This document shows, piece after piece, positions 24,902 through 36,109 of a stretch of 64,000 nt of DNA (position 1 is its first letter; each line of letters starts with the position of its first letter). The stretch lies in NCBI GenBank assembly GCA_941918925.1, contig OW799237.1, positions 96,011,015 through 96,075,014 on the forward strand, read 5' to 3'. The position numbers and the translations under genes are program-made. The notes under the pieces are model-generated. The model did not search any database and was not told where the DNA came from. It worked only from the letters and a program-made list of their open reading frames with translations. Origin of the DNA: Phyto melanocephala (lineage: Eukaryota > Arthropoda > Insecta > Diptera > Rhinophoridae).

Positions 24902-25518
24902 TTATACCCGCCACCAAAAAAATGGTGGGGGTATATTCATTTTGTCATTCCGTTTTTAACACATCGAAATATCCATTTTAGACCCCATAAAGTATATATA
25001 TTCTGAATCAGGCTTTGATTTGATGACGATCTAGCTATGTCCGTCCGTCTGTCCGTCTGTTGAAAGCACGATAGAGGTCGCACCGAAAAAGATAGGGGGC
25101 TCAAATTTTGCCAGAATCTTTCTTATAGACAAGGTTTGTTTGGTATTGAAAATGGGCTAAATCGGAATATCAGGAAGGGAGTTATAGCTCGAAAAGCAAG
25201 AGTAGGTCGAAAAAACCGTGTCCTTCAAACATCGAATAAAATGGAATTGTGTCCAAACGCATTAACGTAGACTCATGAAACTTCGAATATATATTTCCTG
25301 AGTAAAAACAATATTTTTCCTTGAAAATTATCAAAATCTATGCATTAGGAGAGGAGTTATCGATCAAAATGTACGAAAATTTATACCGCACAGTGTATTT
25401 TTCGGTATATTTAAAAACAAAAACGTCATAAAAGCAACAAAATTGGATGTACGACTCTGAAATTTTGCACACTTTGCTTTTTGGTGAGACGCTTTTTTGT
25501 AACGGAAAATCAATATGC

Positions 25519-26460
25519 CACGCCCACTTTTACGCCCACCTCCCATATAACGTTTTACCTAAAATTCATATAATTTTTCTATTAATAAAGATTTTGGAAT
25601 AACAAAGGGCTATATTGAAACACCTAAATTGTACTCATTAGCAAAAACAACTTTGACACGCCTACTATAACGCCCACTTTTCACGTTATCTACCGTTAAT
25701 GAAATTTAAAAGCTCATAAAACCGCCAAAATTAGAAGTGTGATGATCAAATTTGCTACGTATATCCTCCTAGGCAGTATCATTAATGTGCCAGAAAATTT
25801 TGGGTGCCACGCCCACTTTTACGCCCACCTCCCTTATAACGTTTTACCTAAAATTCATATAATTTCTCTATTAATAGAGATTTTGGAATAATAAAGGACT
25901 ATAGAAACACCTAAATTGTACTCATTAGCAAGAACAACTTTGACATGCCTACTATAACGCCCACTTTTCACGTTATCTACCGTTAATGAAATTTAAAAGC
26001 TCATAAAACCGCCAAAAATTAGAGATGTGATGATCAAATTTGCTACGTATATGCCTCTAGGCAATGTAATTACTGTGCAAGAAAATTGAGGTGACACGCC
26101 ATTTTTTACGCCCACCTCCCATATAACGTTTTACCTAAAATTCATATAATTTCTCTATTAATAGAGATTTTGGAATAATAAAGGGTTATATTGAAACGCC
26201 TCAGTTGTACTCATTCGCAAAAACAACTTTGACATGCCTACTATAACGCCCACTTTTCACGTTATCTACCGTTAATGAAATTTAAACGCTCATAAAACCG
26301 CCAAAATTAGAGGTATGATGATCAAATTTGCTTCGTATATCCTTCTAATCAATGTAGTCGTTGTGCCAAAAAGTTTAGGTAACACGCTCACTTTAACGCC
26401 CACCTCCCATAACGGTTTATCTTAAATTCATGTAATTTCTACATTTACAAAAGCATTTTA
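25519..26460 (+). repeat. 288-bp tandem array, about 3.3 copies
   Basis: Units start with CACGCCCACTTTTACGCCCA at 25519, 25808, 26095 and a partial at 26383 (spacings 289, 287, 288). Each unit contains a second related box, CACGCCTACTATAACGCCCA, about 138 bp in, so the unit is effectively a diverged dimer. Copies are highly similar with scattered substitutions. Confidence 0.9.
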
Positions 26461-26479
26461 GTAGCATATCGAAGTTATA

Positions 26480-27102
26480 AAGGGTGGTTAAATTTTAAGG
26501 ACCGATGTTGAATTTAAATAAAACACAAATTATTTAGGATATTATTATCATTTCTTTTTATAATGATAATATTTGTATGGTTCAATTATGTATTTAACAA
26601 AATATATGCCAAATGCCCCCCCCCCCCCCATCCTTGGCGCCACTCCTCTATCTGATAGTCCAAATTTTCAATGACAATGTTAATGCTCAATTGTTAGGCA
26701 TGATGATGAGGCAAGGTTGACTGCTCTTTTGCCACACTATCGCAAAAACCAGCAGTAGTTCCCATTCAGCGAACTAAGAAGGCATTCACAGATTTTCTAA
26801 CATTTTATACAGACCTGTTTTGCAGAAATTCAAATATTTTTTACAATTCTCCCGATTGCGGACGAATTTGAACGATTATGTTCACCAAAATAATCACGAA
26901 GTGCACAAAATGCATTTTGATTTGAACGCCCATTTTTATAAAAAACCTGAATAACTTTAAAGCGTTGCTCATTTGCGTATCTTTCTACGGATCAAATTGA
27001 GTAAGTTTGAGATTGAGAAATGTCAAGTGAAATGCAGAAAACAAATTTAAGGACTAGGTGTAGTTCACCTTCAACATGGACCCTTAAAATTAAACCACCC
27101 TC
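26480..27102 (-). mobile_element. mariner deletion derivative nested in Helitron
   Basis: TA on both sides and inverted termini: left AAGGGTGGTTAAATTTTAAG, right (inverted) AGAGGGTGGTTTAATTTTAAG. Similarity extends through the start codon-like ATGTTGAA. The minus strand encodes the N-terminal DNA-binding part of a mariner-type transposase: ERYANEQRFKVIQVFYKNGR, then ALRDYFGEHNRSNSSAIGRI (about 26835-26990). The catalytic part is deleted. The related copy at 36110-36808 keeps other parts. Confidence 0.85.
26616..26629. repeat. C14 homopolymer
   Basis: Fourteen consecutive C on the + strand, by far the longest G/C run in this AT-rich window, inside the nested mariner. Its exact length could be a sequencing artefact. 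Confidence 0.8.
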
Positions 27103-27250
27103 TACAAAGAAAGTGATACATATTTTATAATAAAGAGATTATTCCATAGCGATTAACAAAATAATAAATATTGTGCTTTAAATGTACACAAAATTGGTGG
27201 TGGGTATAAAAGATTCAGCACAGCCGAATATAGTGCTCTTACTTGTTTTT

Positions 27251-27677
27251 ATTTTAACGGAAATCAATTAACAAAATTCAGCTCAAATTGAAAGTGCTTT
27301 CCTGAACAACGATATAATCAGACATAAGTAGTTGTTTCCTTAGTGCCAGAAATAAATTAAATGTTGGAAGAATTAAAAAAATTTATTTCTACAATTTCTT
27401 AATTAATAATAGAAAATAAACAAATTAAATTTTTTTCATTTAAATTGTTAAATTCAGCTGGCAAAGACTTGATAAAAAGTTACAAACAAAAAGATAATTC
27501 AACATACATATATACTAAATCGTTCTATCTTAAAGATATAAAAAATGATCATTCGAGTATAATGGTTCGGCTTTTAAGATTTTTCTTTCTATATCACTAT
27601 CTAGAGGAGACCAGTGAGTTGCTATAAAGAACAGTAAACTAAAGTAGTCCGTTCTAGCATTTTCCAACCAGGCCTAA
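27251..27677. other. AT-rich non-coding DNA
   Basis: The open frame at 27445-27627 is unsupported. Nothing else seen. Confidence 0.45.
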
Positions 27678-28086
27678 CCCAGCAAAATCTTTACTTACCT
27701 AGTAAGTTAGCAAGTAATATTGGAGATACACATAAACTAGTTACTTTTCGACCGAATAACTACTTATTTTTGTTTGAGTTGTCCCAGAAATCATGACCAT
27801 CGCTTACAAATGAACTTACAAAAAGCAATAAAATAAGTAGTTACCAATAAAGCTGAATTATAACTGGATGTTTTTATACTGTTGTGATACAAAAAAATAT
27901 AAAAATTATAATATTGGGCATATTATAATATTTATGAAGTTAATTTAAAGTTCACTGTTTAAAAAAATATATAAAAAGCCATTACTCTGTACTATAAAAT
28001 AATGATGTTGGTAACGACCCCTCTTTAGTATGTAATATATGAAGTAATGACAACCTATTACACAATTTTAAAAAGATTTTGCTGGG
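27678..28086. mobile_element. MITE-like element with CCCAGCAAAATCTTT termini
   Basis: CCCAGCAAAATCTTT at 27678 is inverted exactly at 28072-28086. The interior is non-coding and contains many AAGTA/TTACTT words shared with the repeat at 15286. No clear target-site duplication is visible, so the superfamily is open. Confidence 0.6.
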
Positions 28087-28308
28087 AAGTTCTTACAACC
28101 CTAAGAGTCAAACCTAAACAAGAGCGTTGAGCTTCAAGCGTTGGAGTTTTACATGTGTTTTGTTTTTGTTACAAGACCAAAATACATGCAAAATTGCAAC
28201 GCTTGTCCAAACAGGTAACAGAAGCAACTGTAAAAAAAAATTTAATGGAAGGACTTCCGAAAAAAGTCGATAACTTCATAAATACGAAATTATAAATTAA
28301 TATTTCAA

Positions 28309-28670
28309 TTAAATTTTAATGTGAACCATTTTTTATTTTGGCTTAAGTTCATTTGTTTCTTTATTTAATTTTATAATTCAAATTAAATTAAATTGTAACC
28401 ATTTTAGGAATATTTTTTCTAAAAATCATTTCCGATATTAGCCGAGTGGAATGCATTTTCGAAATCAGCTACGATTTCATCATCAGCACTCTTTATCGGT
28501 ATACTACTATGTAACTTAAAATTCCTATTTATGTTACAATTGAATGAAATTTGAATTAGTGAATCTTAGTATTAATTTTCATATTTTGTTGAATATTTTA
28601 TTTCACCTATCAAATGACAATTCATAATTCAACATGTTCATATTCTTCTATATTCGTAATACATTTTCGT
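28309..28670 (+). repeat. Direct copy of fold-back arm
   Basis: The stretch from AAATTTTAATGTGAACCATT to the phrase ATTCGTAATACATTTTCGT recurs 543 bp downstream (28852-29213) with no difference that I could see by eye. The same phrase order is inverted in 29219-29567. Confidence 0.85.
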
Positions 28671-28811
28671 TATGCTTTCAATATCCATCCTTTGGCTGGA
28701 ATTATTGAAAACAAGGTTGTATTTACATTTTTCATTTATATAAGTCCATCTAGGTGATAGACACTGAACAATGAATTCTTGAATGTCATTAACACCGTGC
28801 CATGTGTGTTA

Positions 28812-29567
28812 TAATTATATATTTATATTTTATTCGAACTTTTTTCTATATATTAAATTTTAATGTGAACCATTTTTTATTTTGGCTTAAGTTCATTTGT
28901 TTCTTTATTTAATTTTATAATTCAAATTAAATTAAATTGTAACCATTTTAGGAATATTTTTTCTAAAAATCATTTCCGATATTAGCCGAGTGGAATGCAT
29001 TTTCGAAATCAGCTACGATTTCATCATCAGCACTCTTTATCGGTATACTACTATGTAACTTAAAATTCCTATTTATGTTACAATTGAATGAAATTTGAAT
29101 TAGTGAATCTTAGTATTAATTTTCATATTTTGTTGAATATTTTATTTCACCTATCAAATGACAATTCATAATTCAACATGTTCATATTCTTCTATATTCG
29201 TAATACATTTTCGTAATACATTTGATAGGTGAAATAAAATATTCAACAAAATATGAAAATTAATACTAAGATTCACTAATTCAAATTTCATTCAATTGTA
29301 ACATAAATAGGAATTTTAAGTTACATAGTAGTATACCGATAAAGAGTGCTGATGATGAAATCGTAGCTGATTTCGAAAATGCATTCCACTCGGCTAATAT
29401 CGGAAATGATTTTTAGAAAAAATATTCCTAAAATGGTTACAATTTAATTTAATTTGAATTATAAAATTAAATAAAGAAACAAATGAACTTAAGCCAAAAT
29501 AAAAAATGGTTCACATTAAAATTTAATATATAGAAAAAAGTTCGAATAAAATATAAATATATAATTA
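28812..29567. repeat. 349-bp near-perfect inverted repeat with 58-bp loop
   Basis: The left arm 28812-29160 and right arm 29219-29567 are inverted copies with no mismatch that I could find by eye. They are separated by 29161-29218. The outer ends are TAATTATATA / TATATAATTA and the inner ends CTATCAAATG / CATTTGATAG. Each arm contains GATGAAATCGTAGCTGATTT and AATGCATTCCACTCGGCTAA. An old copy lies at 17255-17640 and a direct copy at 28309-28670. It looks like a fold-back element or a recent palindromic duplication. Confidence 0.85.
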
Positions 29568-30430
29568 ATATTTCAATGTTAGATAAATTTGTACAATATT
29601 TCAATAAATTTGCGTATTTTAAAGAGTTTCTTAATTGCACGATTTGAGTTTTATTTAAATTAATGCAACTACAAATTTTTTTCGATACACTCCTTAATAG
29701 TAAAAATTTAAAACTAAAAAAGTCCCGAAGTTTTTGTGTACATTTTTTTGTTGCCAAGCGTAGGGACTTGTTTTTTAAATTTTTCTTGAGGTCTACTAAA
29801 CATTAAAGTAAAAAATTTGTCTCCTCCAAATAAAAACATTGAAATATTACAATTTAATATATAATTTCTAAGTTAAATAAAATTAATGATAAAGTAAAAA
29901 CGGCCATAGCTAAAACTTACTTCGCCTAAATTTTTTTCCGAAACTGTGTTGCAAAAATAATTTAAATTTGAAACTGGTATCCGAAAAAATTTTTCTGGTA
30001 CTGTCAAATGTACAATCACAAATTAAATAGTAAATAAAGTACTTAAACCTATGATGCGCCCCATTACTTTACAATTGTACCGAATGAATAACTACATCTA
30101 CCAGATTGTGTATCCCTTTTACATTTGTATATACACGTTTGTTGTTGTAAGTTGCCTCTGCAATTGTATAGTTTTTTTTACGATTGCTATAGTTGTTGGT
30201 GTTTTGCTTTTGTTATTGTTACTCTTGAAATGTGTTCATTTTTGTTAGTATATGTAGTATACACAAACAAACAAACATAAAATAGCAACAACGCCAACAA
30301 TAAAAAATTACAAGTTCACTACAACCATTAACTAGAAATTAAAGCATTGCAAAATTGAAAAATAAACTAAGGATGTTTGTTCTTTAACAGCTTTAACATC
30401 TATATAGAAATAACAGAAAAATGGGAAATT
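29568..30430. other. AT-rich non-coding DNA
   Basis: Open frames at 29467-29757 (-) and 30051-30248 (+) have AT-driven hydrophobic composition. Nothing else recognised. Confidence 0.5.
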
Positions 30431-31225
30431 TTCTCCCTTTCAAATTTCAGAGAGAGAAAAAACCCTTTAAATGCTCTCATATAGAAGAAAAAATATTTGA
30501 GTTTAATATCCTTTAAAAGCAAGCGCTGTTTCGTTTGAAAAATATTTATTAAATTCTCTCTTTCCTTTTATCTCATTACAGCAGTTCGACACATAACAAA
30601 AAAGGACTCTCTCTCCAAAACAGGATGTTTATATGAGTGCTTAGAATAAGCACCTGTCACTATACTGGCCTGAAACATATGGTGCTGGAAAATAAAAATA
30701 AAAAAACTAACAACAAATAAACTGCTAGAAATATTTAACGTTCCCTGAGAAAAGGTGGTGGTTACTTGTGAGTGCTTAATAAGAACCAAAATAACGGTAC
30801 GTGGCTTTTTATCTCTCGTTTATAGGTTTGGTTCGTTTGCTACTACAAATGTTTTCAAGTTTATTTAACTGAAGTTGTCGTGTTTTCCAAACTCAGTTCG
30901 TAACGATTTTTACTACTGAAAACATAACGAATTCGTAACAAATTTTTAGCGGAAGTTTTTGAAAATAAAAAAGAAAATTCTCAAAAGTATTTACGGAAAA
31001 TCTTTAAGCAAAAAATAAATTCAAAACAATAAAGAAATAAATTTTAAAAGATAATGACTTAAAGTCAAAGATAAATAAAAATATCGGTTAGAAAATTTTA
31101 CCAAAAACAATATAAAAAAAACAAAACTTGTTAAAAAATTATAACTAAAATTCAGATAAAAAAAAAAAATTGCCAAAAAAAACGCAAAACTGTGCATTGA
31201 AAGAAAATGTGTTGAAAATTTTCCC

Positions 31226-31235
31226 GTATAAAAAG
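31226..31235 (+). promoter_or_regulatory. Candidate TATA box
   Basis: GTATAAAAAG would place initiation near 31257. No consensus initiator sits exactly there; the nearest TCAGTT is at 31273. Low confidence in this AT-rich background. Confidence 0.25.
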
Positions 31236-31325
31236 TCTTAGTGAAAGGCACATTCTGCAAAAGAAAATATTATCAGTTTTGCTCAATTTTTTTTTCGAAA
31301 AAAGTAAATAAAAATATTAATATTT

Positions 31326-31346
31326 ATGAGTCTCCATAAAGTGTGA
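31326..31346 (+). other. Short upstream ORF in Sema2 leader
   Basis: ATG AGT CTC CAT AAA GTG TGA, six codons, ending 80 bp before the main ATG. If transcription starts upstream of it, it could modestly reduce initiation at the main start. No conservation evidence available. Confidence 0.3.
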
Positions 31347-31426
31347 AATTTGCTTGGAAAGAAAATATTTATTTTTATTTTTGTTATTGTGTTGTTATTT
31401 TCGGTGTGTGGTGTAAAGAAAAAATA

Positions 31427-31610
31427 ATGGGCTCAATAAAGTTATTAAATAAATTGGCCACATTTCATATGTTGGCCATACAAATGCTATTGCTGCTACT
31501 AAATTTTGTGGATTATGCCTACTCAGATTACGAAAACACTTGGAATTTATATTATGAACAACCCTGCTGTATGGGGGCAAGCAGCCAGCATCATATCAGA
31601 CATCATAAAG
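31427..31610 (+). CDS. Sema2: Class 2 semaphorin, first coding exon
   Basis: Encodes the N-terminus of a secreted class 2 semaphorin, an axon-guidance ligand for plexin B in flies. The exon gives 61 complete codons plus one base. It holds a signal peptide with hydrophobic core LAIQMLLLLLNFV and likely cleavage after AYS (residue 33). The mature start is DYENTWNLYYEQPCC, then a His-rich linker QHHIRHHK. The DYENTWN.YYE.PCC start is what I remember as diagnostic of insect Sema2a/Sema2b, placed just ahead of the sema domain. I lean to Sema2b but cannot settle the paralog. The ATG at 31427 has a good insect context (AAAAATA before ATGG). A longer frame upstream lacks an ATG. The exon ends at AAAG|GTAAGA, a strong 5' splice site, phase 1. 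The sema, PSI and Ig domains must lie in later exons, none of which I found before 64000. Confidence 0.85.
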
Positions 31611-34600
31611 GTAAGATGAGTTTTAATTAAATTTATTTTTAAAGATTTTTTTTGACAAAACTAAGAGAGTGTTGTTAAGGTGCAAATACAAGCTAAGAAT
31701 GTATAAAGTTTGGTAAGATAAATTTTTTGTTAAATTTAGTTATTTATTTATTTTTTTGTTAAACAAAACTAAGAAAGTGTTGTTGAGGTACAAACACAAG
31801 CTCAGTAGTTCCTTCATATAAAACTGAATTTATTCAATTCGAGCATAATATACCCAAAATTAATTTTTAAATTTAAAATATGTATGTAGAGTGTCGACTT
31901 CTTAGATGAAAATAAAAAAAAAGCAAATCAGCAAATAGTGTGGATTTTTTAAAGCAAACAAAGTCATAAGTTATTTCTTCTGAGCTTTTAAATTCGTCAA
32001 TTTCAATAAGGCTTTTATTTGTGATACTAATTGTTTTATTTATGGCAACCGTGATAATTTGCTAAAAAAATATTAAAATATTTTCATTGTTATTTTGTAA
32101 AGCAACTGTTTCTTTATAAATAAGTTATTTAAGCAACATGTTGTAATTTTTTTTCAAAACTTTTTAATCCAAAATTTGTTTTAGCAAATTTTTTGTTTTA
32201 TTAAATCCAATTGTCCTTTTTGTCTGTCCTTTATACAGAAAAACTTAAAAAATAATATCAGTTTTTTTTTTTGTTGGAGTCCTTTTCTGCTTTTGTGTAT
32301 ATATGGCGAAATAATTTAAACAAACTCAATCTATTTTTTAGATTTTTATACGAATTGATTTCTTTATTATACGAACAGTTTTTCAAACAGAATGATCTTA
32401 TTTCACAATTGGATATAAAACCAAGCTACTTTGATTAGTAACAAAACCATAAGAAGCAAAGTATTTGTATTGCAAAGAACGATATAAAACAAGGAATTTA
32501 AGAGTTTTAGCTTAATTTTCTGCTCATAAATATTTTAGTTGTATTGTAAATCTCTTGTAGTACTCATACGGAATAATATTGAAACTATTTTTCTATGAAT
32601 ACTGCTCTTAAAGACGCTTCATAACTTTTTAGCAAATTATTATCTACATTATGAGTATTTAGGTGGGAAAATGTTATTTCTTCTGAAATATATGAGTGCT
32701 CTTTTCATGTTTTGAGCATTTACCTGTATGCTTTTGTTTGCATAACATAATATTCTATCTTATTTTCAAAATCCTTAATGATTTTTGTGAACTTTGGGTA
32801 CAACAAAAATATTTTTTTAGTTTTGTGGTCAAATTTGCTTACTTCAAAGCTTTGTCCAAAATATAATTTTAATGTTTTATAAAATTTATCTTTATATCAC
32901 ATTTTATTTGTGCTGAATTATGTGCTGTCGGTCGAAATCAAATACACGTGAAAATGCCTTTAGATGTGTGTTATTCGTTTATACTAAATACAGTCATTTC
33001 AGGGATAATTCAAACATTTTGATAAATAATTATTATTTACTCATGTTAAGTACAGTCAGAACGTAGAAAAAAATTAGTTTGTTCTGAGGTATAAAGTTGC
33101 TGTTTTCATGTTTACCTAGTTAACATGTTTTTAAGCATTTTCGAACAAAGTGCGTTTTCTTTAAAAAATATTCAAGATTTTATTTTTTTTTTTTAACCTG
33201 GGTGTTAATAGAATAATATAATGTCTGTAGTATATATAATGTAATAATACTACAATATGTATTAAATTCCTAAAACAATAAATATTTGTTAACTTTTGGT
33301 ACAAGAAGAATTATTAATTTTCATTGGGGGCAAAATTAGTTACATTAAAAGTTTGTTAATTATACATACATGTGACAAAAACGGAAAACTGCTTAAGACG
33401 AAATAAGCTAAAATAGAGAAAAATAACCATAGCAATCTCGAAATTCAAAACTATCATCAAGCAAATCTTTAACCATTTGCGATAACTTTACAGGAAGTTA
33501 GAGCAAAGGAACTTACTGCCTATATTTTTTTTTAATGACAAATATCATATCGAATTAAAATATAATTTTAATGTTTAATAAAATTTGTGTTCACGCCAAA
33601 TAGCCAAGGCGTTTTCAATCAGGTAATCTCTTCCCTACAAAAACACTAAACTACATAAATTTTGTTTTTGTATATTTGAACCATATTGTCAAAAATTTTC
33701 TGACTAAACACAAACAAACACAGGTTTGTTTACATTTTCGTTTCAAATCAAATTATGCAAGTCACACTAAAATTTAAAAATTTTAACGTTTTTTTTACAC
33801 ATCGCTCAGGAAGGCTTTTTTCATGAAAATTTTTAAAATTTGTTTGTCTTTTAACTATAACCCAAACACTTAATGCTTTTTAATTTTTGTACAATTACCA
33901 CAAATGTACATACATATATTTATTTTTAATTCAATCTGATGTTATCCAAAGAAATTAAAATTTTTCATTTTCTATACTTTTATTAAAATTTTTCGGAAAA
34001 TGCTTGGTCTTAAACTTCGTTAACAGCAGATGAACAGCTAGGCTAAAGAGTTCACCTGATGTGAATTTGTTTGCAAAAAGCTTTAACTAATATGTCATAA
34101 GTGTAAATACAATATTATACTACACTAAAAATGGAAAGGTATTATGCCTGTAACGCAACAAGAGAAAAATATTCCCAAACACAATTTAAAGTATACTTGT
34201 CTCTTAAGCAATATCCTTGCAATATTATAATTATTTAAGGTGTTCGAAAATTTGAATTTTGTTTTATATAACAAAAAATAAAAGTAAGGAAAATTTAACT
34301 AAAAGTGATTCTGCGTTATTTAACATCTCCAATATAAACAACTTAAACATATGCTTTTAGATATATGTCAGCCTCTGGCCAAATTAATAGCTTATCGATG
34401 GCTTAATGTAAAAAAAGCGTAACTCGATTTTTTACTACTTTACAGGAGTAATAAAAAACTGAATAAAATTTAAAAGAACGTATTGAGTTAGAGCTTTTTT
34501 ATTTGGCCATAAATCCGTTTATTTCAAACATAGCTCACTTAGTTTTTTAGGGGTGATGTATGTGTATGTGAAAATAAAAAACTCGGTTTTGTTAAAAATA

Positions 34601-36109
34601 AAGATACGATCTTTTTATATTAAGCGATCGTTATATATCTTATTGAATATCATCTTATTTATTTGTTACTCAATGAAGTTTGCTTATTTTTAGTAATTTA
34701 TTAATTTAATTCATTGATCTATACCGCTCATTTATGACTAAAGCACCATCTTAATTTTCCAGGAAGTAAGTCCTAATAATAATTTTTAGGTGTAATGCGA
34801 CATATGTAAGTAGAGCCAATAGGATAAAATTTACGCCGATAAAGGCCTTTTGGATTTTCAAAATCCTAGAGTCTTGAAACCCTTGGCTCTGCTCATTAAA
34901 AACACATTCAAATTAAAATGCCCTTCATCACATATTAGCAGAATTTCAATAAGGTTGATTTAATTTCTGGGTAGCTGTTGAAATTTATCTGAATAATTTG
35001 GATGTAGCCAAATAATTAAGAAGAATTAAAACCCGCATATAATTCTTCTTAATTATTTTTATATGAGAATTACAGTAAAACTTTTTTTAAAGATGCCGTA
35101 GTAATAGATAAGTCATTTCTAGTAGAGCATTACGACGCGTCGCCCCGTAGATGTTTCTGGTATTTTATATATGCAACAATAAATTTTCTTGATTTTGCAT
35201 GGACTTGCTTTCACGGTTCCTGTTATAGTAAAAAAAAATAGAAACTTAATTTCAATTAAAGTCTAAGTCTAGACTTTAATAACGTATTTTGTCTTTAAGA
35301 TAAATATCTTTAAATTATTTTTCTTTTATTTGAACAGGCCTCTTTGTCACATTGTTAATTTACCAGTCAAGCCAAAGTTTTAATATTCTACTACTTTTTC
35401 TTGCTTTTGTGCCTGTTATTATTGTACAGAAATTCCGTTTGCTTTTTTGTTTTTTTTTTCTGTTTCTTATTTAGTTTTGATAGCAGGTTTAAGGCATTTT
35501 TATTTTATTTATATCATAAAATAAATTTTTGGAAACTTTATAAAAGTTTTACATTTTGTTTTTTTTATTTCGGCAGTAAATAAGTTTTTTTCCTAAAATC
35601 GTTGATTTTTCAAAGGAATTTTTAAAAGCACAAAAATGTACTGTTCTTAGCTATTTTGAATACAAAAGAACGCTGAAAAAGACAGCAACAACTGTTAAAG
35701 GACACATAAGTTTTATATTATTTGACTTATTTTTTCTGCTTAATAAAAAAATAATTTTTAAAAAGAAAATAATAACAATATAATATAAATAAAAATATAA
35801 TTATTATTTTAATTATGGCTTAAAAAAATTTGCTTTTTGTTTAATTTGAAAAAGATATTTGCTAATATATATATTCTGATCTTACTGAAACATTGTTTCA
35901 GAGAATTAATAATATTAATTTATACAGTAGCATATGGTCAATCAAGACCATATTGTTTTTCTCCATTAAAAATATCAAACCTTTCGTAGGAGTTTTACGT
36001 TATTAAATTAATCAGTAGTTTGCTATTAATCTAATTATATATTTTATTATTTATTTTTTTTTGTTTTTACACATGCAGATATTTTTTTCAAAACGTTATC
36101 TAATTGCAT
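31611..36109 (+). other. Presumed intron 1 of Sema2, no element recognised
   Basis: Begins GTAAGATGAG. The first 180 bp contain a repeated phrase (AAACTAAGA[GA]AGTGTTGTT and CAAATACAAGCT / CAAACACAAGCT at about 31658-31700 and 31762-31802), a local duplication. The rest is AT-rich with no exon-like open segment, so the next exon is not here as far as I can read. Confidence 0.5.

Larger units (their letters stand above)
24902..27250 (+). mobile_element. INE-1/DINE-1-like Helitron with tandem array
   Basis: The left end is TTATACCCGCCACC with a CCACCA/TGGTGG hairpin. Next come the conserved phrases ACCCCATAAAGTATATATAT and TCCGTCCGTCTGTCCGTCTG, both typical of Drosophila INE-1. A 288-bp tandem array follows (25519-26460). 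The right end is GGTATAAAAGATTC, then a hairpin ATTC(A)GC-ACA-GCCGAAT, then CTCTTACTTGTTTT, like the INE-1 3' end. A mariner MITE is nested at 26480-27102. No Rep/helicase ORF is present, so it is non-autonomous. The Helitron class assignment is by resemblance to INE-1. Confidence 0.75.
30431..31426 (+). promoter_or_regulatory. Presumed promoter and 5' UTR region of Sema2
   Basis: Lies directly upstream of the semaphorin start codon. It holds GAGA-type tracts (CAGAGAGAGAAA at 30449, TTCTCTCTTT at 30554, CTCTCTC at 30607), which in flies often mark promoters. Two TCAGTT initiator-like words occur (30893 and 31273), as does a TATA-like GTATAAAAAG at 31226. The start site is not determined by sequence alone, and the 5' UTR could also contain an upstream exon outside this segment. 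Confidence 0.4.
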
